Source: Edaphobacter sp.
GTDB taxonomy: Bacteria > Acidobacteriota > Terriglobia > Terriglobales > Acidobacteriaceae
Length of the DNA stretch: 32,958 nucleotides
Assembly: GCA_025462755.1 (NCBI GenBank)
Contig: JAOAPF010000473.1
Span: 1-32,958 of the forward strand
Direction of reading: 5' to 3'
Of this stretch, positions 28,097 to 32,958 are shown piece by piece (positions within the stretch are counted from its first letter, which is position 1; each line of letters begins with the position of its first letter). The position numbers and the translations under genes were made by a program. The notes under the pieces were generated by a model. That model did not search any database and was not told the DNA's origin. It saw only the letters and a program-made list of their open reading frames with translations.

Positions 28097-29371
28097 ATGA
28101 AAATTCTTATCGCTTCTATACCGGCGGCCGGACACCTCAATCCACTTCTGTCCATTGCCTCGCTATTGGTGGAGTCCGGCCACGAGGTCGCCGTGCAAGT
28201 CAACGAAGACCTGCGTCCCGCCGTCGAAGCTGCCGGCCACCGCTTCCTCTCAGAGATTCCCAACGCTCAAACCTCACCAGGCTATTACTTCGATACGTAC
28301 CCCGAGCGTATGCAGAAGTCGCCCGGGATGGAGATGACCGGTTACGATCTCGTCCACTTCTTTGCCCGCAACATCGCTGCCCAGTTCGCCAGCCTCAAGA
28401 TGGCGCTTTACGACTTCCAGGCCGATCTCATCCTCGCTGACTCCATCTACTGGGGCACGCTCCCCATGCTCGTCGGCCCTCGGGACAAGCGCCCCGCCAT
28501 CGCGCACCTCGGCGTCTCCGTCGTCAATATCGGGAGCGGGAAGAACATTCCCATGCGCCCCGACGAGACTCCGGAGCAACGCGAAGCGGAGCTCCAACTC
28601 CGCGAACGCTTCATGCTTCAGCCCGCGCAGCAGGCCGTCAACGCTGCCCTCGCCAGCCTTGGTTATCCCGCGCTTCCATGTTCCATCCTCGAAGGCATGA
28701 CCGCACTGCCCGATCTCTATCTGCACCCTGGCATCGAGAGCTTCGAGTACCCGGACCCCAACTCGAAGGTGCAATACATCGGCGCGTTGCCCACGCCGGC
28801 TGGCCAGCCCACGCTGCCCGAGTGGTGGCAGCACCTCGACCGCACCAAGCGCCTCGTCCTGGTGACGCAGGGCACCATTGCCAACCGTGACTTAGGCCAG
28901 GTCATCGCCCCCGCGCTCGTCGCGCTCGGTGGCAGGGAAGACGTAACCATCATCGTTACCACCGGCGGGCAGTCAGTCGAGTCCATTCCTGTTGCCATCC
29001 CCTCCAACGCCCGCATCGCCTCGTTCCTGCCCTACGCGCAGATCATGCCGGAGATCGACCTACTCATCACCAATGGAGGCTACGGTACCGTCAACATGGC
29101 GATCTCCCACGGCATTCCGATCATCTCCGCCGGTCTTACCGAAGATAAGGAAGAGGTCTCTGCTCACGTCCAGTGGTCAGGCGCAGGGATCGACCTGCGC
29201 GCCAACCAGGCGACCCCTGAGGCGATCAGGCATGCTCTCGGCGAGATCTTCACGCAGCCTGGTTACCGTGAGCGCGCCCAGCAACTCTCGCTCGAGTTCG
29301 CCAGCCACGACGTCGAAGCCAAACTGCTCAGCCTCATCGAGGAGTGCGTCCGCGACACCGTCTGCGCGTAG
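28097..29371 (+). CDS. GT1-family glycosyltransferase (UGT/macrolide GT-like)
   Basis: A 424-residue GT-B fold enzyme that would transfer a nucleotide-activated sugar to a small lipophilic acceptor in the cytoplasm. The N-terminal acceptor domain begins MKILIASIPAAGHLNPLLSI with the family GHLNP. The C-terminal donor domain has LVLVTQGTIANRDLG, then the PSPG-like region IDLLITNGGYGTVNMAISHG with Asn326-Gly-Gly-Tyr-Gly, IPIISAGLTEDKEEV and GAGIDLRANQATPEAI. AAAGAAAGG just upstream fixes the ATG at 28097. Codon use is GC-rich, unlike the second GT1 gene at 32085. It is followed by a broken acyltransferase in the same direction, suggesting a former pathway for an acylated glycoside. The acceptor is unknown. 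Confidence 0.92.
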   Translation: MKILIASIPAAGHLNPLLSIASLLVESGHEVAVQVNEDLRPAVEAAGHRFLSEIPNAQTSPGYYFDTYPERMQKSPGMEMTGYDLVHFFARNIAAQFASLKMALYDFQADLILADSIYWGTLPMLVGPRDKRPAIAHLGVSVVNIGSGKNIPMRPDETPEQREAELQLRERFMLQPAQQAVNAALASLGYPALPCSILEGMTALPDLYLHPGIESFEYPDPNSKVQYIGALPTPAGQPTLPEWWQHLDRTKRLVLVTQGTIANRDLGQVIAPALVALGGREDVTIIVTTGGQSVESIPVAIPSNARIASFLPYAQIMPEIDLLITNGGYGTVNMAISHGIPIISAGLTEDKEEVSAHVQWSGAGIDLRANQATPEAIRHALGEIFTQPGYRERAQQLSLEFASHDVEAKLLSLIEECVRDTVCA

Positions 29372-29443
29372 CTCCACGCCAGACGTGCCTCGTCGCCGCA
29401 CATCTTCCCGTGCAGCGGCGAGGTTGCATGTCTCGCTTCAAAT

Positions 29444-30890
29444 TTGGAAAAGGAAAGCATCATATCTTCGACCTCCTTGAACTTCAGCCTCTCGAACTCC
29501 TGCCCAGCGATCTACTCCGTCCCCTCGGCGCCCTTTGAAGAGCTCTTCTGCCTCTTCGACCAGTACTTTCCCACGAACGGTGCACTAGCGGCCAAATCAC
29601 CGGCCACACAACCGTCCAGCAGTGGCGTGACGCGCTCGATGCAGCACAGCAACATCACCCGCTGCTCTCTGCCGGCATCGACAACACCTTCAACCGGGTC
29701 CCACACTTTCGCCGCTTCACCGGTCAGCGCATTCCCTCCGGGTGGTTACATCGCCCTCTGCTCAGTGGCAGCAGGAGATCGCCGAAGAAGTAAATGCGCC
29801 TTTCGCTCCCGATGAGGCTCCTCTCTCCCGCGCTGTACTGCTCCATCAGGAGACGCACTGCACCTTCATCCTCTCCTCTCATCACGCTGTCTGCGACGGC
29901 TCCTCCCGTATCTTTCTCCTTCGCGACCTCCTCCTCGCCCTTAGCGGACATGCCCTCGAGGCTCTGCTACTGGCGCCATCTCGCGAAATTCTCGTCGGGG
30001 CGCAACAGCGCACCTCCAGCGAGCCCGGCCTGCCATCCTTCGCTGCTCAGCGCCCGCCTATGCCCGATGTGGAAGGAGTTAAACTCACGCCGGAAGAGAC
30101 CACCGCACTCCGGCGCCAAGCTCGCGAGGAAGGCGTCACCATCCACGCCGCTATCTCCGGCGCGCTCACCATCGCAGGCAGAGCCATCGATGAAAGCTGG
30201 CGCAATAACCCGCTCCGCATCATATCGCCCGCTGAGATCCGCGACATTCTCGGCCTCAAAGATCAATGCATGGTCTCCTTCGGCGGCGGTGAGATCTCGA
30301 TCGCGCCAAGCGGCTCGATGACGTTCCGGCACCTCGCACGGTTCTCGAAACATGGCCTCTCTGCCGTCAAGAGCACAGAGAATATATCCAGGATGATCGA
30401 TCTCCAATCCACAGCCGTCTCCTCCAACCTCACGATCGAACACGCACTTCAACTCAAGCGAAATGGGTTCAACGCGCAGGTCATGTTCTCCAACCTCGGC
30501 CGTCTCCCATTCGACAGCACCTTCGGTCCCCTAAAGCTCGAGACCCTCTGGGCACCATGTGCACTCCATGGCATCGAAGGAGAGCAGCCCCTTGGAGCAG
30601 TCACCGTCAACGGCTCCCTGCACCTCACGCACACCAACCCCGCGCCAATCCCGGGCCTGCTCGCGGGTATGGAAGAAGAACTCCGCAAGCCTGCGCGATC
30701 TAACTCAATTTCAAAACTTGCCATCCCGAACGGATTCAAGCCGCTACGTCTCGCGAGAATGCGGTATATCTATGAAAATAATGGATCGACCATCACGACG
30801 CGGGAGCCCGGAACCTTTCTCGCTTTGCGGTTCCGAGCGGATCAGGGTACCGCGCTTCAACCGCATGGACGATTTTACGAGCCACTCTGA
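29444..30890 (+). pseudogene. Condensation-type acyltransferase with two frameshifts
   Basis: Three frame segments make one protein of about 480 residues: 29444-29595 (APFEELFCLFDQYFPTNGAL), 29595-29735 (ITGHTTVQQWRDALDAAQQH, then HPLLSAGI) and 29735-30890 (PSAQWQQEIAEEV onward). The third carries the catalytic HHAVCDG at 29880-29900, the HHxxxDG signature of NRPS condensation domains and related PapA, alcohol and wax-ester acyltransferases. SFGGGEISIAPSG and FSNLGRLPFDSTFGPL are typical of the second half. Both shifts read through if one C is restored (about 29596 and 29728). It would acylate a hydroxyl from acyl-CoA or a carrier. Coupled in direction to the GT1 gene 73 bases upstream. Pseudogene or base-calling error cannot be separated here. 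Confidence 0.78.
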
Positions 30891-31071
30891 TGCAGTACAT
30901 CGCGCGTTGTGCCGCTATTGGAACGGAGCTACAGTAATAACCAGTACGGAACCTACGCCAAGCGAGCTCAAATGGTGGCAGTCGCAGGCGCCAGGCACTC
31001 AGTGTACGGTGTCGCACCCCAAGGAAGTCGCGGATGCAATTGAGAGTGCAGCGCGTGCGGTCTCGAAATAG
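30772..31071 (+). CDS. Hypothetical protein
   Basis: A 99-residue open frame from the ATG at 30772, overlapping the acyltransferase 3' end in another frame. The second half (VITSTEPTPSELKWWQSQAP, then VSHPKEVADAIESAARAVS) has protein-like composition. I recognise no family, and there is no ribosome binding site. It may be the tail of a larger, decayed gene, or of the acyltransferase after a further shift. Low confidence as a real gene. Confidence 0.25.
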   Translation: MKIMDRPSRRGSPEPFSLCGSERIRVPRFNRMDDFTSHSDAVHRALCRYWNGATVITSTEPTPSELKWWQSQAPGTQCTVSHPKEVADAIESAARAVSK

Positions 31072-31289
31072 CTCAGACTCCGCAGGGAGTCACATCCCGA
31101 GTTCCAAATGGAGTCTTTATCTTGACGAAGACGCCTTCCGCCGGCTGTCTTCACCACCGCTGATTAGCTTCGAGGCAACTTGCCGTGAGCAACAGGAACA
31201 GGGAACGCACGGGGAACAGTGAGAACACACCGTAGGAAACAAAGATTTCAGACCGCAGCAATATCCTCATGTTTGAGAAGGGCGTTGGT

Positions 31290-31755
31290 CTGGATCTGCG
31301 AAACGAACCGCAGCGGCGTGCATCAGCCAACTGATAGAGGCAGAAAGGATGTCGGCGATCGGCAGGATGACATGCTCGATATCCCACGATATGCGCCACT
31401 CGCTCACGGCGATCTATGCGAACGCCGAGTTCCTCGAGCGCCACGATATAGGTGCGAGCGTGCGGGCTGATCTGCTGCTCGAAATTCAAGAAGCAGTGCT
31501 CGCGATGACGTAGCGAATTGATTCATTATTGCAATTCGGTAGTAGCGGACGGAAAAGCCCGCTTGTCCATGCGCGCGTTTCCTTGGTTGTTGAGAAGGCC
31601 GTTGCGGCAGTGAAGTTTCATCCAGACGGGCAGAACGTGTCCATCACAGTCGGCAAGTTCCCGCCGGCGGAAGCAGACATCGATGCGAGGAATCTTGAAA
31701 GTGCCATATATAACTTGCTGCTCAATGCCTGCCAAGCTGCGATACGCTCAACTCA
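31290..31755 (+). pseudogene. Histidine kinase remnant (HisKA region, nonsense codon, ATPase domain lost)
   Basis: One frame reads ISQLIEAERMSAIGRMTCSI, then SHDMRHSLTAIYANAEFLER with the phospho-acceptor His at 31385-31387, then LLLEIQEAVLAMT and an in-frame TAG at 31511-31513. Past the stop it continues in the same frame as RIDSLLQFGSSGRKS and LESAIYNLLLNACQAA, the N box of the ATPase domain. After that the sequence is unrelated: the G boxes are missing. The sensor part before 31290 contains stops. The phospho-acceptor half resembles soluble PAS/GAF-linked kinases of soil bacteria. A point mutation to TAG plus 3' truncation makes it non-functional. No response regulator is nearby. Confidence 0.78.
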
Positions 31756-31780
31756 CGTGCCTGAGGTGAAGGGTCGATCA

Positions 31781-31945
31781 TTACCAATTGGCTCTATTGC
31801 CCTTCGACAGAGTTGTCACTACATCAACAAAGTGTTTTTGCGCTTCGACAAACGGCGGGTGGCCGCTCTTTTTGAGCGCAACAAACTTCGATCCCGGAAG
31901 ACCCTGACCAACTTCCAGCGGATGCCCCTTCCCGAATATGCCCCT
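31781..31945 (-). pseudogene. Alpha/beta-hydrolase C-terminal fragment
   Basis: On the minus strand, about 54 codons end at a TAA (31783-31781): GHPLEVGQGLPGSKFVALKK, then SGHPPFVEAQKHFVDVVTTL. The pattern 'L-P-G-x-x-x-V-x-L-x-x-S-G-H-x-P-F-V-E' is that of the last beta strand and catalytic His loop of alpha/beta hydrolases. The nucleophile and Asp regions are absent. It is opposite in direction to the kinase remnant it abuts. Confidence 0.5.
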
Positions 31946-32084
31946 TAATCTCTACATCGTGGAATAAAACCAGCTCAGCCGGGTCTTTATAACAGGACAC
32001 AATTTCGTCACTGAACATAAGGCGAGAATCATCGCCTGAGTCGTGCTGTGCTGCGGCTAATGTGAGTAAAAAAAAGGAGCAACA

Positions 32085-32958
32085 ATGAAAATTGGCTTTG
32101 TGAGCATGCCCTTGTCAGGGCACTTGAACCCCATGACGGCGCTCGCGCGCAGACTGCAATCACGCGGCAATGAAGTCGTATTTTTTGGCGTTCCCGATGT
32201 CGAACCATTCGCTCGCGCTGCGGGTCTCGACTTCGTGCCCTACGGTGAAAAAGAATATCCTGTTGGTTCTATCGACAAGGTCTATAGCTCCGTGGCACAG
32301 CTGCATGGCTTTGAGGTAGTGCGGCATTCGTGTATGGATCTAAATCCTGACCTCACCCGAGTGGCCTTCGACTACCTGGCTGAAAAATTAGCAACGACAG
32401 GTGTTGAGGCTGTGGTAATCGACACTATCCACTTCTTCATCGAGCTTGTTCCTCTAAGCATGTCCATACCTTATGTACACGTTTGGAATGTTCTTCACCT
32501 CGATTTCTCTGGAGCAACTCCAGCCTCTCTTTTCAGCTGCCCGCTTGATACTTCTCCCGAAGGTCTTAATCGAAACGCTGCGAATTTACATAAAATAGGC
32601 GCGATACTTGGCCCGATAGCGGAAATCGCGAGGTCTTATGCCGAAAGGGTTGGGCTCAAGATCGACTGGAATGATCCTGCTGCGACTGTTTCCAAGCTGG
32701 CTGTGATAACTCAGACGCCGAAGGAATTCGATTTCCCTGGAATCTCCTGGCCTGCACAGTTTCACTACGCTGGTCCGTTTCACGACGATGAAGGCAGGGA
32801 GCCAGTACTTTTTCCATGGGACAAATTGACGGACAAACCTCTTATTTACGCTTCACTGGGGACACTGGTGAATGGTCTATATGACGTGTACAAACACGTT
32901 CTTGAAGCGGTTGAGCCCCTCGAAGATGTTCAAGTTGTACTTTCTATTGGCAAGAATA
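32085..32958 (+). CDS. GT1-family glycosyltransferase, cut by window end
   Basis: The first 291 codons of a second GT-B glycosyltransferase; the 3' end lies outside the window. The acceptor domain starts MKIGFVSMPLSGHLNPM (GHLNP at 12-16), followed by VEAVVIDTIHFFIELVPLSM, FHYAGPFHDDEGREPVLFPW and the start of the donor domain DKPLIYASLGTLVNGLYDVY. AAGGAG at 32074-32079, five bases upstream, supports the start. It is in the same enzyme family as the gene at 28097 but clearly a different subgroup. Its codon use is visibly less GC-rich, consistent with separate acquisition. The YAGPFHDDEGR / LIYASLGT pattern is shared with bacterial UGT-like enzymes acting on carotenoids, macrolides or flavonoids. 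The acceptor cannot be told. Confidence 0.88.
   Translation, partial: MKIGFVSMPLSGHLNPMTALARRLQSRGNEVVFFGVPDVEPFARAAGLDFVPYGEKEYPVGSIDKVYSSVAQLHGFEVVRHSCMDLNPDLTRVAFDYLAEKLATTGVEAVVIDTIHFFIELVPLSMSIPYVHVWNVLHLDFSGATPASLFSCPLDTSPEGLNRNAANLHKIGAILGPIAEIARSYAERVGLKIDWNDPAATVSKLAVITQTPKEFDFPGISWPAQFHYAGPFHDDEGREPVLFPWDKLTDKPLIYASLGTLVNGLYDVYKHVLEAVEPLEDVQVVLSIGKN

Noticed and set aside
27829-28099. Open frame of 90 codons upstream of the GT1 gene, possibly transposase-like
   Set aside because: No start with a ribosome site, no conserved motif, and it overlaps a well-supported gene start.
31824-32018. Minus-strand 64-codon open frame
   Set aside because: It is out of frame with the hydrolase tail read on the same strand and has no features of its own.

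Overview
The window looks like chromosomal DNA of an Acidobacteriota species, probably class Terriglobia (Granulicella, Edaphobacter or Terriglobus type). This is inferred from gene content, not from a marker gene. The clues are a PadR regulator coupled to a permease-like protein of the acidobacterial 'orphan permease' type, DUF3455 and TIGR03118-type proteins, BNR propeller proteins, and a hut operon that uses the HutF deiminase route.

Left part (1-17.8 kb) is intact and densely coded. It starts with an AT-rich edge that ends in the 3' half of a tRNA-Cys gene (236-279), a possible integration scar. Then come fumC (+), a convergent pair asnB and GT39 membrane glycosyltransferase (-), and a PadR / permease-like pair (-) facing an ABC-2-type ATPase / permease pair (+) across a promoter region with an 11-bp perfect inverted repeat. 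Next is an Lrp/AsnC regulator (-) divergent from hutH-hutU-hutI-hutF (+), whose four genes are joined by three successive ATGA overlaps. This operon takes histidine to N-formylglutamate; no hutG-like deformylase is visible. An exported-looking aldo-keto reductase (+) and a DUF302 protein (-) follow.

Right part (18.2-32 kb) is largely a gene graveyard. I can read remnants of an RND efflux pump, the C-terminal domain of another protein, a BNR beta-propeller protein with two offsetting frameshifts, a TIGR03118 protein, an ECF sigma factor with its anti-sigma factor (both broken), an IS5-like transposase end, a condensation-type acyltransferase (two frameshifts), a histidine kinase (in-frame stop, ATPase domain lost) and an alpha/beta-hydrolase tail. 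Intact genes among them are a DUF3455 protein (27.0 kb), a GT1 glycosyltransferase (28.1 kb) and a second GT1 glycosyltransferase cut by the right edge (32.1 kb). The frameshifts and stops are confined to this half, which argues for regional decay rather than uniform sequencing error, although several are single-base losses in short C runs and should be checked against reads.

I found no CRISPR array, rRNA or complete tRNA. The most unusual items are the tRNA-Cys scar, the PadR-coupled permease-like protein with a Cys-rich C-terminus, and the GT1 / acyltransferase / GT1 locus.
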